Assembly (NCBI GenBank): GCA_963729165.1
Contig: CAVSMM010000012.1
Span: 111,637 to 175,636 of the forward strand
Length of the DNA: 64,000 nt
Direction: 5' to 3'
DNA from: JACCZX01 sp963729165
GTDB taxonomy: Bacteria > Pseudomonadota > Gammaproteobacteria > Burkholderiales > Burkholderiaceae_F
Under the pieces are notes generated by a model. The model was not told the DNA's origin and ran no database searches. It was given only the letters and a program-made list of their open reading frames with translations. The first letter of the stretch is position 1. Each line of letters opens with the position of its first letter. Both the position numbers and the translations under genes were made by a program. Positions 28,224 to 37,534 of the stretch are shown here, one piece after another.

Positions 28224-29485
28224 CAACGCTCCTCGACGAGCGCGAGCAGCAGCAGCGCTGCGAGTATCGGCAGATTTTTCAGCACCGGACCATAAGGATG
28301 CGACCAGAACTCGGGCAGCCATACACTGATGACCGCTGTATAGCCAACGATCAACGCAATCTGCAACCACCACAGCAAGCGCGAAGGCGCCAGTAGCGTC
28401 GCAAAGCCGAGCGCGATGTCCAGCAGCGCGGCACCAATCAGCGCAAACGTCGCGAATGTTCCGGTTATTCCCGTTCTCGCGAGCAAGGCGTAACTGTCAG
28501 CGACCGGATAGACCGCGATCGAGACGATCCCGGTGACGATCCACATCACAGCAACGGTCAGACGCAGCAACGGCAACAGCCAGCTGAGTTGCGCCTGGCG
28601 ACGCGCAAGCGATGCACACCTACGCGGGATGAAGTCAGCTATTGACCGTGGCGTTGCACCGAGGATTCGCTGCGTGTCAGAAACGTCGGCCACATTTCCT
28701 CGTTCGAGCATCGCTAACGTCTCGGTATCGAGGATCGCTGCAGGCGTTACTTTTCCAAGCGATGCTGCCGCTCGCATCCATGAGATCGGAATTCGTAGGA
28801 AATGGACGTGCGAGCGGCCAAGCGCTCGAGCGAGTGTTGCAAGATAGTCGCGCAGCGTCGTCGGTTCAGCGCCAACGAGTGCAACGCGTCCCGTGCGCCA
28901 GCGATCACGCTCGAGCAGCGCGACGACGCAAGCAACGAGGTCGTCAAGATGGATCGGCTGGATGCGCTGCATGCCGTCGCCGGGCACCGGGGTCAACGGC
29001 AGTGATGCAAGGGTGTTAAAGAGCCGCGCGCTCTGCCCGCCTGTTCCGTAGACCAACGATGGCTGAACGATCACCGAAGAGATCGACTGTGTCGCCAGGA
29101 ACTCGTCTGCCCGGCGCTTGCTGATGTGATAAGCACTGCTCGCATTTTCATCCGCACCGAGCGCAGAAATTTGAATCACCCGCGATATTCCTACTTCGGC
29201 GCATGCTGTAAATAAAGCGCACGGCGCCCGCACGTGCAGCGCATCGAATGTTTGGTTTCCGCGTTCACGCAAGATCCCCACTGCGTTGATGACCGCGTCG
29301 ACACCGCGAAGTTTGGCGCGCCATGTCACCGGATCGAAGTCGCGTGTGAAATCGACGGCGACGGTGTCTTCACCACGCGACGCGTTCCGGTGCGTGCCTT
29401 CAATCACGCGGTGTCCATTGGCGCGCAGCGCGTCAACGATCGCGCTGCCGATAAAACCGCTCGGGCCTGTTACCAAGACGATCAT
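28223..29485 (-). CDS. SDR-type NAD(P)-binding protein fused to DoxX-like membrane domain
   Basis: This encodes 420 residues from ATG 29485; upstream in-frame residues are not family-like. Residues 1-~290 are an atypical/extended SDR with MIVLVTGPSGFIGSAIVDAL (nucleotide binding), ISALGADENA, the YHISKRRAD active-site Tyr/Lys and SLVYGTGG. The C-terminal ~120 residues hold four membrane helices of DoxX type (LLRLTVAVMWIVTGIVS, GAALLDIALGFATLL). It therefore tethers a dehydrogenase-like domain to the inner membrane. It is coupled to DUF2269. Confidence 0.85.
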   Translation of the reverse strand: MIVLVTGPSGFIGSAIVDALRANGHRVIEGTHRNASRGEDTVAVDFTRDFDPVTWRAKLRGVDAVINAVGILRERGNQTFDALHVRAPCALFTACAEVGISRVIQISALGADENASSAYHISKRRADEFLATQSISSVIVQPSLVYGTGGQSARLFNTLASLPLTPVPGDGMQRIQPIHLDDLVACVVALLERDRWRTGRVALVGAEPTTLRDYLATLARALGRSHVHFLRIPISWMRAAASLGKVTPAAILDTETLAMLERGNVADVSDTQRILGATPRSIADFIPRRCASLARRQAQLSWLLPLLRLTVAVMWIVTGIVSIAVYPVADSYALLARTGITGTFATFALIGAALLDIALGFATLLAPSRLLWWLQIALIVGYTAVISVWLPEFWSHPYGPVLKNLPILAALLLLALVEER

Positions 29486-29573
29486 CCGGACTCGCTGAAG
29501 AGCCGCGCTATTGGCGCGCAATGATCGCAACGGGCACTTTTTATGCCACGCGAAATCGAGCTCCGGAGGAACG

Positions 29574-30065
29574 ATGATGGTGTCATGGAAACGCGCGGTC
29601 AGTCGAGGTGTGCTGTCGGGCACATGCGCCAGCATTCTGTCCACACTTGCACTGGCGGTACGCGGTAGTCGGGAAAACGACAGCGCGGTGGCGCCGATCA
29701 ATGCGGTCAGTCATTGGTACTGGGGTGACCGCGCGACGCACGTCGATCAACCGAGTTTTAAATACACCGTGCCGGGTTATCTGACGCACCATGCCACCTC
29801 GGTTTTCTGGGCAATTCTTTTCGAGAGGATTTTCGGCGGTGGGTTACGCGGAAGACCAGCGCCTACCACCGCCGCAAGTGCAGTCACGGCAGCGGTCGCG
29901 TGCTTCGTGGATTATCAGATGACGCCGAAGCGGTTTACGCCCGGCTTTGAACACCGGTTGTCCAAGAAGTCGCTATGTCTCGTGTACGTGTTATTCGGTG
30001 CCGGCCTGGCGGTCACCGAAATCGCGCGTTCAAGCCCGTCTCGGAGGAGACGACATCCACGCTAG
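29574..30065 (+). CDS. Hypothetical membrane protein
   Basis: This encodes 163 residues from ATG 29574, 4-5 nt after GGAGGA. Hydrophobic segments lie near residues 8-25, 75-90, 95-115 and 130-150. YLTHHATSVFWAILFERIFGG and VDYQMTPKRFTPGFEHRLS look like conserved family signatures of a proteobacterial hypothetical. The last 36 bp overlap the convergent GDSL-hydrolase gene. Confidence 0.65.
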   Translation: MMVSWKRAVSRGVLSGTCASILSTLALAVRGSRENDSAVAPINAVSHWYWGDRATHVDQPSFKYTVPGYLTHHATSVFWAILFERIFGGGLRGRPAPTTAASAVTAAVACFVDYQMTPKRFTPGFEHRLSKKSLCLVYVLFGAGLAVTEIARSSPSRRRRHPR

Positions 30066-30770
30066 GAGCGCATCAAGGAACATGCGCCGCACTTCCGAGG
30101 CGCCAACCAGGCTGGGTTCGATGACTTGGGTGAACCATGAGGGATTGCCGGTCAGAAAATGTGCATGCAAATCAACCAGGCGGCCGTAACGTGTTGCCAA
30201 GGTTGCAATGATGTCGTTGACGCACCGATGGTTGCCGCGTGCGATTCGCGCGTCGACGCCCAGAAAATTTTTCGAGTCATCGCCAAACGTCGGGTCGTAA
30301 ACGTTGCCGAGGAACACCGGCCGAATTGGAAGTTTTCGCAGGAATTGATTCAATGCCGACTCGAATGATTTCACTCTCGCGCCGGTATCGCGTGCCAGAC
30401 CGAGCAATAAATCATTACCGCCGATCGTCAGCAACGCCAGTGATTCGCCGACGGGGCTGATCCCGTCGGCCTGCGACGGCAATCCCGCGACGGTCGCTCC
30501 GTCGCGTGCACGATGCTGAAGTCGAGCCATACGATGCGATTGCAGATCACGTCCTGAGAATTCCGGAAACAACGCATCATCGTTGCGAACCAGCAGCTGG
30601 CCAGGGTGCACACCGAACGCGTTGTAGCCGGCACAGTCGAGAATTGAATCGCCGAACGTGTAGAGCGTTAACCCCGATGGACTTGTGTTTGATCCGGCGG
30701 ACCGGCCTGGAAGAATCATCGCGGGTACAGCCGCCAACAAACTTCGACGTCGAGCGAATCGGATACTCAT
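30030..30770 (-). CDS. SGNH/GDSL hydrolase, probably exported
   Basis: This encodes 246 residues from ATG 30770 (a GTG four codons upstream is also possible). The N terminus, with RRRSLLAAVPAMILPG, could be a signal sequence. Block I is TFGDSILD, block III TIGGNDLLLGL, and VDLHAHF could supply the C-terminal Asp/His pair, so the serine hydrolase catalytic set is complete. It is likely an esterase or thioesterase of unknown substrate. Confidence 0.8.
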   Translation of the reverse strand: MSIRFARRRSLLAAVPAMILPGRSAGSNTSPSGLTLYTFGDSILDCAGYNAFGVHPGQLLVRNDDALFPEFSGRDLQSHRMARLQHRARDGATVAGLPSQADGISPVGESLALLTIGGNDLLLGLARDTGARVKSFESALNQFLRKLPIRPVFLGNVYDPTFGDDSKNFLGVDARIARGNHRCVNDIIATLATRYGRLVDLHAHFLTGNPSWFTQVIEPSLVGASEVRRMFLDALLAWMSSPPRRA

Positions 30771-30881
30771 GAGCGTTGTCACCGCATGGCAAATTGCGTA
30801 CGACCGGCGCCTCTACTGCGGCGGTTAGTGTCTATCGGCGCCTAAATTGAGCCGCAGGCACGTTGATGGCTGCAAGGCCGC

Positions 30882-31418
30882 ATGACCCTGACCTCGCGAT
30901 ACGCAAAGGCAACACCTGCGCCAGTCACGATCGCACCCGCGATTCTCCTAGGAATCGGACTGGGCGGTTTCGTTGACGGTATCGTCCTGCACCAGATGCT
31001 CCAGTGGCACAGCATGCTGTCAAATGTCGTTCGGCCTTCGACGGTCGAGGCGATACATCTGAATATGTTTTGGGACGGCGTATTTCATGCGGCGACCTGG
31101 ATCGTTACTTTTACGGGCGTGATGCTGTTATGGCGCTCAGGCAAGCGTGGTAACAGTCCTCCGCTGAGCATTTTTTTGGGCGCAATGTTGATGGGTTGGG
31201 GCGCTTTCAATCTGGTCGAAGGCTTGATCAATCACCAGTTGTTGGAGTTGCATAACGTCCGCGAGGTCGCCGAGCCGATGGTATGGAACATCACGTTTTT
31301 GGCCCTGAGCGCAACGATCCTTCTGATCGGTCTCGCGTTGACCTTTAAGCTGCCGCGCGCGAGAGAGCTCCAAGGGCGGACAGCACAAGCCGGCGACAGT
31401 CCAGCGCGGTATCAGTAA
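30882..31418 (+). CDS. DUF2243 domain-containing membrane protein
   Basis: This 178-residue protein has four membrane helices and the family signatures LLGIGLGGFVDGIVLHQMLQWH and GAFNLVEGLINHQLLELHNVRE, with paired histidines at the membrane face. The function of DUF2243 is unknown. A 184-bp gap follows before the DUF4142 gene, with no terminator seen. Confidence 0.87.
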   Translation: MTLTSRYAKATPAPVTIAPAILLGIGLGGFVDGIVLHQMLQWHSMLSNVVRPSTVEAIHLNMFWDGVFHAATWIVTFTGVMLLWRSGKRGNSPPLSIFLGAMLMGWGAFNLVEGLINHQLLELHNVREVAEPMVWNITFLALSATILLIGLALTFKLPRARELQGRTAQAGDSPARYQ

Positions 31419-31602
31419 GGCAGTTAGCTATACCCAATTGCGCAACGATGCCCCCTGTCGCCATCAGCGCTTGATTTCGATTGAACCTTCCGCACATCGC
31501 TTCAGGCGAGAGACCGTTCGTCGATGCATTTGTTATTCGGTATGCGTGTCGGGTACGGCCCGTGCCAAAGCCGTGACACAACTAGTTTCTGGGAGATACA
31601 CG

Positions 31603-32241
31603 ATGCAACCACCTATTAAAGCCTGCCTAACCAGCATTGCTGCCGCGCTCTCGCTCGCTGCCTTCGGCTCTGCCTTCGCACAGACGCCCGCCGGTGCGCC
31701 GACGACTCAACCGGCAGGGCCTACGACGCCGGCAAGTAAACAGACCATGGCGACATCAAGATCGAACACATCGCTTCCCGCGGGTGATCGCGATTTCATG
31801 ATGAAGGCTGCGCAGAGTGACGTTGCAGAGATCCAGGGCGGTCAAGTCGCGAAACAAAAGGCGTCCTCCGACGCTGTTAGGAAGTTCGCTGATCAGATGG
31901 TTACCGATCACACCAAGACCAGCGGGCAGATGAAGACGATGGCGGCGAGCCGCAGTGTTGCGCTGCCGACCACGCCTTCAGCGAAAGACGAGCGAGACAT
32001 GAAGAAAATGTCGACGCAGTCAGGAACGGACTTCGATCGCGCCTACATGGCTTCGCAGGTCCGCGCGCATCGCGACGCTGTCGCACTGTTTCAGAAGGAA
32101 TCGAAGTCAGGCAAAGATGAAGAGCTGAAGTCGTTCGCGGCCACGACGCTACCGGCGCTTCAGGAGCACTTGAAAATGGCGACGGAGCTTGAGAAGGCCA
32201 CGAAGGCAGCACCTCGCCAGAATCCCGCGCCTAGCAAGTAG
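31603..32241 (+). CDS. DUF4142 domain-containing exported protein
   Basis: This encodes 212 residues from ATG 31603 after GGGAGA. The signal peptide ends around FGSAFA/Q. A Thr/Pro-rich linker follows, then the helical DUF4142 domain (DRDFMMKAAQSDVAEIQGGQ, FADQMVTDHTKT, YMASQVRAHRDAVALFQ). These ferritin-like-fold periplasmic proteins are widespread in environmental bacteria and have no firmly assigned role. Confidence 0.9.
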   Translation: MQPPIKACLTSIAAALSLAAFGSAFAQTPAGAPTTQPAGPTTPASKQTMATSRSNTSLPAGDRDFMMKAAQSDVAEIQGGQVAKQKASSDAVRKFADQMVTDHTKTSGQMKTMAASRSVALPTTPSAKDERDMKKMSTQSGTDFDRAYMASQVRAHRDAVALFQKESKSGKDEELKSFAATTLPALQEHLKMATELEKATKAAPRQNPAPSK

Positions 32242-32259
32242 ACAGACAACGCAGTGCGC

Positions 32260-32640
32260 TTAGATTGGACTCGGTGCTGACGCCCGAGCGTGCTCGTGCT
32301 GCACGAGCACGCTCGTCAGCGCATCGACGTCAACCGGCTTGACGAAGTGATAGTTAAAGCCGGACGCCTTTGATTTTCGGCGATCCTCTTCCTGGCCCCA
32401 CCCGCTGAGCGCTATCAATAACAGTCTCTCGTTTTGCCGTAACGCTCGAATTCGCTTTGCCACTTCGTAGCCGCTCATCTGCGGCAGTCCGATGTCGAGC
32501 AAGGCAGCGTCCGGGCACCACGATTCCGCTGACGTCAAGGCGGCCAGGCCGTCGTGCGCCGTGCGAGTCTCGTAGCCCAACATGCTCAAGCATTGAGAGA
32601 GGCTTTCAGCGCTGTCGACGTTGTCGTCGACGACCAGCAC
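32260..32640 (-). CDS. Stand-alone response-regulator receiver domain
   Basis: This predicts 126 residues from GTG 32640, the only start candidate before an upstream stop; the first strand (VLVVDDN) is then complete but without the usual lead-in. The phospho-acceptor is in LLDIGLPQMSG and the conserved Lys in FVKPVDVDAL. There is no output domain, so it probably acts as a CheY-like phosphorelay shuttle or as a receiver lost from a hybrid kinase. No kinase is adjacent; the nearest are at 6995 and 40768. Confidence 0.85.
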   Translation of the reverse strand: MLVVDDNVDSAESLSQCLSMLGYETRTAHDGLAALTSAESWCPDAALLDIGLPQMSGYEVAKRIRALRQNERLLLIALSGWGQEEDRRKSKASGFNYHFVKPVDVDALTSVLVQHEHARASAPSPI

Positions 32641-32817
32641 TCGAATGTTCTTTGATGGATACCTGTCGCTGCCTTTTGCAGTGCGGGTCTCTCAGCTACA
32701 GCAGAAGACATCGGGCGGTTTCGCGCCATCCTGAACTCTCATCATTGGTTGAGCTCCAGTTTACGGCGGCCGTCAGATGCCGGAATTGGTCAAGAGTCAC
32801 GGCGGCAGGCGAAAGCG

Positions 32818-33411
32818 CTAAAGCATTTCTTCGCGCGCTTTTTCTGCGTGTGCTGCGCCTAGCGCCGTCTTCACCTTTCTTTCTTCTTCCGGTGGCGGTA
32901 ATACCGCCGGCATGCCAAGCGACTGAATCCACAACTCGCGGCACCAGCCTTTGCTGTGATAGATGTGCTCGTCCTCCTGATCCTCGACTTCTGCGACAGC
33001 GGCCGTCAGCGCCTGCTTCTCGGTGTCGCCGCATTTCTGCGCAAATTTTGACAGCAGCTCCCAGTTCAGATGGTCTTTGGTCTCGGCAAGGACAACGCAC
33101 TCGCAGGCGACGAGTTCGGCCGCTTCAGGTTCGCCCCCGCTCGCGAGTGCCATTTGCATCGCCTGTACCAGCGACTCGCCGATGTGCCGCACGACCTGCC
33201 GGCCAGGCGTCTGCGCCTCAGCATCGAGTTCCAGGGTAGCGAGCAGTTTTCGCATCACTTCTACGTGTCGCTCGGTCTGCGCCAGATACTTTGTCCACTC
33301 TTCCTCGAGCTCCTCATTGACGACGCATTCGAGTGCCGTCGTGTACACCTGCACGCCGCCCAATTCGGTCTCGAGCATTTGATACAACAGTTCTTTCAGT
33401 TGTTCGTTCAT
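32818..33411 (-). CDS. Ferritin-like protein
   Basis: This encodes 197 residues from ATG 33411; the preceding ATGGAGGC supplies the GGAGG ribosome site, so the ATG at 33423 is not the start. It is all-helical with carboxylate/histidine clusters (ETELGGVQVY, TERHVEVM, ECVVLAETKDHLNW, EDQEDEHIYH), the arrangement of a diiron ferritin-like four-helix bundle. It begins 26 bp after the catalase stop, in the same operon, suggesting a joint role in iron or peroxide handling. Confidence 0.75.
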   Translation of the reverse strand: MNEQLKELLYQMLETELGGVQVYTTALECVVNEELEEEWTKYLAQTERHVEVMRKLLATLELDAEAQTPGRQVVRHIGESLVQAMQMALASGGEPEAAELVACECVVLAETKDHLNWELLSKFAQKCGDTEKQALTAAVAEVEDQEDEHIYHSKGWCRELWIQSLGMPAVLPPPEEERKVKTALGAAHAEKAREEML

Positions 33412-33437
33412 GGTTGCCTCCATTAAGTTTGAATTGC

Positions 33438-35949
33438 CTAGACCATCGGCGGATCCATTTGCCGTTCGAAATGCCGATGCCGTGCGATCGCGCGGACGAA
33501 TGCATCGGTCACGGTTGCGCCGTCCTGCGCCTCCACCACCAGCAGTCCTGGATCGTCGCTGCCGTCGGGTAGCCGAGGTGAAATGTTCGCGCCCTCGAGC
33601 AACGCACTCGCTCCTTTGAGCGCAAGGATTGGCTTGCAGTGTCGATACTGGAGTTTCAAGAACTCCATTGCCTGACCGCTATTGCCCAGCGTTTCGATCG
33701 CTGTTTTTCCGCTCGGCAACACTAACGCGTCGAACAACACCGCTGGTGCAGTCTCCAGTGTGATTTCGACTTCGATCGCTTCACCGGAAACGGATTGCAC
33801 TGCGCCCAGACGATGGCCGACATACGCCGCGACCGCACCCTGCGCGGTCAGCGCGTCATATCTTGGTTGCAGCTCGGCCGCATCGACTCCGTCGGCAACG
33901 ATAAAAGCGATCTTGCGTGTTCGGATTGATCCATCGCCCGGCCGCGAGAACAGCGATAGCGCGCCCGAACTAGTCACCTCGGGAGCTGCAGGTTTCGCAA
34001 GCACGCGTGGTAACGGCTTCGGCAGATCGATGCCAAGGCCCTGAGCAACGCGCGACGCAAGATCACGATCGACATTGAGCAAGCCGGCAACCATCCGTGC
34101 CCGAACCGCCGGTGTCTGGACCTTCGTCAGTTCGAATCGAAAAGCTTCGACGATATGGTTCTGTTCAACCGCGGTCTGGCTGTTGTAAAAGAGCGTGGCC
34201 TGCGTGTAGTGGTCCGCGAACTTTTCCGGCTTGCCGCGCAGTTTGTCGCCTTCGATCGGCTCGGGAAACGACATAAATCCCAACTTTCCGGCTTGGAACG
34301 GACACCCTCCGCCGAGGGAGTTCGGTTCGTAGGCGACGCGTCCTCGCGGGATCGATTGGCGGTGAAAGCCGTCGCGCTGATTGTTGTGTACCTGTGCTAC
34401 CGATGCATTGATCGGGATTTCGTGAAAGTTAGGACCCCCAAGTCGGGTCAGCTGCGTGTCGTGGTAGGAAGAATTGCGACCCTGCAGCAACGGATCGTTA
34501 GTGAAGTCGATGCCGGGCACCACATGCTGCGTGCAGAACGCGACTTGCTCGGTTTCGGCGAAGAAGTTGTCCGGATTGCGGTTCAGCACCAATCGGCCAA
34601 CTGGCCGCAGCGGCACCAATTCTTCGGGGACGATCTTGGTCGAGTCGAGCACATCGAAGCTGAATCCTTCCGCTTGTTGCTCGCTAAAGATCTGCAGTGC
34701 CAGCTCGTACTCCGGATACGCCCCGCTGTCGATCGCTTCCCACAGATCGCGCCGATGAAAATCGGGATCGGCACCATTGATCTTGACGGCCTCGTCCCAC
34801 ACCGACCGAATGAGTGCCGAGCAACGGGCTCCAGTGGAACTTAACGAACACCGATTCGCCGCCCGCGTTGACGAGACGGAACGTGTGTACGCCGAAGCCT
34901 TGCATCATTCGATAGCTGCGCGGGATCGCTCTATCCGACATGACCCACATCAGCATGTGCGTGATCTCAGGCATCAAGCTCGCGAAGTCCCAGAACGTAT
35001 CGTGTGCGCTGGCTGCCTGCGGCATCGCATGGTGCGGTTCGGGCTTCACTGCATGCACCAAATCCGGAAACTTCATCGCGTCCTGAATGAAGAACACCGG
35101 AATGTTGTTGCCGACCAGGTCCCAGTTGCCTTGATCGGTGTAGAACTTGACGGCAAAGCCGCGCACGTCGCGCGCGAGATCGAACGAGCCGCGCTCACCG
35201 GCGACGGTCGAAAAACGAACGAATACCGGCGTTCGTTTTCCGGACTCTGCGAACGGAGCGGCCATCGTCAGATCGGTCAGTGCTTCGTAGCACTCAAAAA
35301 ATCCATGCGCGCCTGAGCCGCGGGCATGAACGACCCGCTCGGGAATGCGCTCGTGATCGAAGTGCGTGATTTTGTCGCGCAGGATGAAGTCTTCGAGCAG
35401 CGTCGGCCCGCGCAGGCCGGCCTTCAGTGAATTCTGGTTATCTGCGATCGCGACGCCCTGATTGGTCGTCAACGCGCGCCCGCCCGAGTCGACGCGAACC
35501 CTTTCAAGGGGCGCGTTATTTGGATTCTCGCCGGCGTCGGCTGCATCGCCGGTCTTGTCGTTGCTGTTCGTTTCGGTGATCGTGCTGGCCGAAACATCGG
35601 TCGATGGCGGGTCCGCGCTCTGGCCCTGCGGCGGATTCAGCGCACCTTTGCGTCCGAATTCGGCTGGCTTGCTGGCGTTGAAAGGAAACGCTCGGCTCAT
35701 CTCATCCGTGCCGGCCATCTTTTCTGCAAGCCGGCTCGGCCGCAGCTTCGGCCCGCACATCAGCGTCGCTGCTTTTCATGCCGTCGCAGGAGCGCAGATG
35801 CTGCGCGGGATACGAGTCCTTTGCCGCACGTGCGGGGGTTCGCGCCGACGGCCCGCTGACGGTTGACTTATCCGAACCGCCCGAGCCGGTTTGCTTGGTT
35901 GCCTTGAGGTAGCGGGGGGAGATTTACTGCCTGAGCGCTTTGTTGCCAT
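33438..35949 (-). pseudogene. katE: Large-subunit catalase with C-terminal DJ-1/PfpI domain (frame-broken)
   Basis: A monofunctional haem catalase destroying H2O2, large-subunit clade. The likely start is ATG 35949 (MATKRSGSK, AGGA site). A Lys/Ser-rich N-terminal arm holds an in-frame TGA at 35776; the more plausible reading (AKDSYPAQHLRSCDGMKSSD) is in another frame, so two compensating indels are suspected. The core is then open: LTTNQGVAIADNQNSLK, catalytic His in ERVVHARGSGAHG, and DTQLTRLGGPNFHEIPIN on the haem side. At 34801-34808 a tandem ACCGACCG adds 4 bp and shifts frame (HWSPLLGTHS to WDEAVKING). The DJ-1/PfpI domain spans the last ~150 residues. Confidence 0.85.
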
Positions 35950-35970
35950 CTTCGTTCCTATGTTTAGTAG

Positions 35971-35997
35971 AAAAAAAGGCGACACATCTGTGCCGCC
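35971..35997 (-). terminator. Rho-independent terminator after the hemerythrin gene
   Basis: On the minus strand GGCGGCACA and TGTGTCGCC pair (one G-U) around a GA loop and are followed by seven T residues. It lies 25 bp beyond the hemerythrin stop and just ahead of the catalase start. Confidence 0.85.
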
Positions 35998-36021
35998 GTT
36001 GGGTTCGGCCGTCGTTCTATA

Positions 36022-36570
36022 CTAGGCCATACCCTTCTTCTGCATGATTTGCGCCTTGCGCTCAGCAATTTGCTCGCCTAGTGCGACAGTTTCGAGCTTC
36101 GCTCTGCGGACTTTCGGGAAGATCTCGCCCTCTTCCTCTTCGACGTGATGGTTGATGTATTCGCCGAGCACTTTGACCTTTGCGTCGTAATGGTCGTCGG
36201 AAGGTGATGAACCTTCGATCTGCGCGATCAGGTCCTTAGCGCTCGCGTGCTCGACGTCGGCCTCGTCAATCAGGTCGGGCTCGTCGAGCACCGAGCGGGC
36301 TGCCGGATAGAAGATTTCTTCTTCGGCAGTTGCGTGCGCGGTCAACTCGGCGCAGATCATTGCAGCCAATTGCTGCTTTTCTCGATCGCCCGCATCAGCG
36401 TTTGCGAGCCGGTCGTACTGCTTGAACATCTTCTTGACACGCGCGTGGTCGGCAGTCAGCTGGCTGATAGCCTCGTTCTTCGGCACTTTCTCGGCTTTGC
36501 GCGCTGACTGACTTCTTAGCGGATGTTCTTTGCCGCTGACCGCTTGCCAGACTTTTTTGTAACCATGCAA
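36022..36570 (-). CDS. Hemerythrin (HHE) domain-containing protein, N-terminus probably misframed
   Basis: About 155 residues from ~36495 to the stop form a hemerythrin-like bundle: LTADHARVKKMFKQY, CAELTAHATAEEEIFYPAAR, DVEHASAKDLIAQI and YINHHVEEEEGEIFP. The best start is ATG 36566, 8 nt after GGAGAG, giving MVTKKSGKRSAAK, but it is not in frame with the body. The connecting piece AKKSVSAQS is in the third frame, so two indels within ~80 bp are implied. The alternative is a TTG at 36570 in the body frame. It is similar to the protein at 15857. It likely senses or binds O2, NO or iron. Confidence 0.8.
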   Translation of the reverse strand: MHGYKKVWQAVSGKEHPLRSQSARKAEKVPKNEAISQLTADHARVKKMFKQYDRLANADAGDREKQQLAAMICAELTAHATAEEEIFYPAARSVLDEPDLIDEADVEHASAKDLIAQIEGSSPSDDHYDAKVKVLGEYINHHVEEEEGEIFPKVRRAKLETVALGEQIAERKAQIMQKKGMA

Positions 36571-36583
36571 TGCTCTCCATCGG

Positions 36584-36613
36584 AATAAAAAATAAGCCCC
36601 GCCGAAGCGGGGC
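36584..36613 (-). terminator. Rho-independent terminator after the glycine-zipper gene
   Basis: On the minus strand GCCCCGC and GCGGGGC form a 7-bp GC stem with a TTCG tetraloop, followed by TTATTTTTTATT. It lies 20 bp beyond the reconstructed stop of the glycine-zipper protein and ahead of the hemerythrin start. Confidence 0.9.
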
Positions 36614-36632
36614 CGTTACTATCAAAAAAGTT

Positions 36633-37125
36633 TTAATACTCTGTGTCCCAGCCGGCGCGGGTCGCACGTTTGGCTTTTTCCCAACCCAGACGCGAATTGC
36701 CTTTGACCTTTTCATAATCGCGCGCAAGCGAGTGTCTCAAGTTCGTCGAAGCTCGAACATTCTCGATTACGCAGACGCGCATCGGCACCTAGCCGATAGC
36801 TCGGCGCGTAATCGTCGTATGTCATTCCACTTCGAAATACGGCTCGCGGTGGTAGCGACCTTCCCAATGAGTATCGACAACCGTCGGGTCGATACTCTTC
36901 GGCAACGGCTTATCCGCAAGCCCACCTGCAACTGCGCCGATGGCCGCACCGACAACCGTACCCACGGGTCCTGCGGCCAATGTTCCGGCTGCTGCGCCCG
37001 CCGCGACGCCGCCTGCCGCTGCGCCAACTGCCCGTACCAACCGGGTGCGAACCCGGCGTGCCGGTCATCGGATCACGATTAGCGTCCATGGGCTCAAGCC
37101 GCTTCGGTTTATTGTCTCGATTCAT
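36633..37125 (-). pseudogene. Glycine-zipper domain protein (three frame breaks)
   Basis: From ATG 37125 the frame reads MNRDNKPKRLEPMDANRD. After a shift near 37030 it gives a Gly/Ala-rich zipper (VGAAAGGVAAGAAAGTLAAG) and then THWEGRYHREPYFEVE. A missing A near 36820 moves to MTYDDYAPSYRLGADARLRN. An extra T near 36735 moves to DYEKVKGNSRLGWEKAKRAT with TAA at 36633-36635. The rebuilt ~165-residue protein matches glycine-zipper stress proteins of Burkholderiales. The following terminator supports this 3' end. It is likely membrane-associated through the zipper. Confidence 0.7.
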
Positions 37126-37139
37126 ATTGGTATCGCTCC

Positions 37140-37434
37140 CTAGAGACGTAGATCAAAGTGTATCGAACGCACGTTGCCGCGACGGAACAGATTGACGATC
37201 GCAAGCAGAATGATTGCTCCAATCAGAGAGACGACCAAAGCAGCCAATACTGAATGCGTCTTGATTGATCGTTGGTACACCCACCAGCGGGCTGATCAGC
37301 CATCCGCCAAGAAGTGCGCCCACAATGCCTACAACGATGTTCAGGAAAATGCCTTGCTGAGCATCGGTCTTCATAATCATGCTGGCGACCCAACCAATCA
37401 GACCGCCGACAACAATCCAAATAATGAAATTCAT
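37140..37434 (-). pseudogene. GlsB/YeaQ/YmgE family stress-response membrane protein (one frame break)
   Basis: ATG 37434 follows GAGAGGGG. MNFIIWIVVGGLIGWVASMI, TDAQQGIFLNIVVGIVGALLGGWL and a third helix form the usual ~95-residue three-helix transglycosylase-associated protein. Near 37242 an extra T (GGCTGC where GGCGC is expected) shifts the frame. The true end, LVVSLIGAIILLAIVNLFRR, runs to TAG at 37140. The next gene on the strand (glycine zipper) starts 14 bp later, so the two form an operon. Confidence 0.78.
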
Positions 37435-37534
37435 GTTCAACCCCTCTCTGGGCAAGTTGTTTGGGAATAGCGAGGAGCTAAGGCAACGGTATGCCCGACT
37501 CCGAACACTTACATAGTGCTTGGGGAGTACACAC

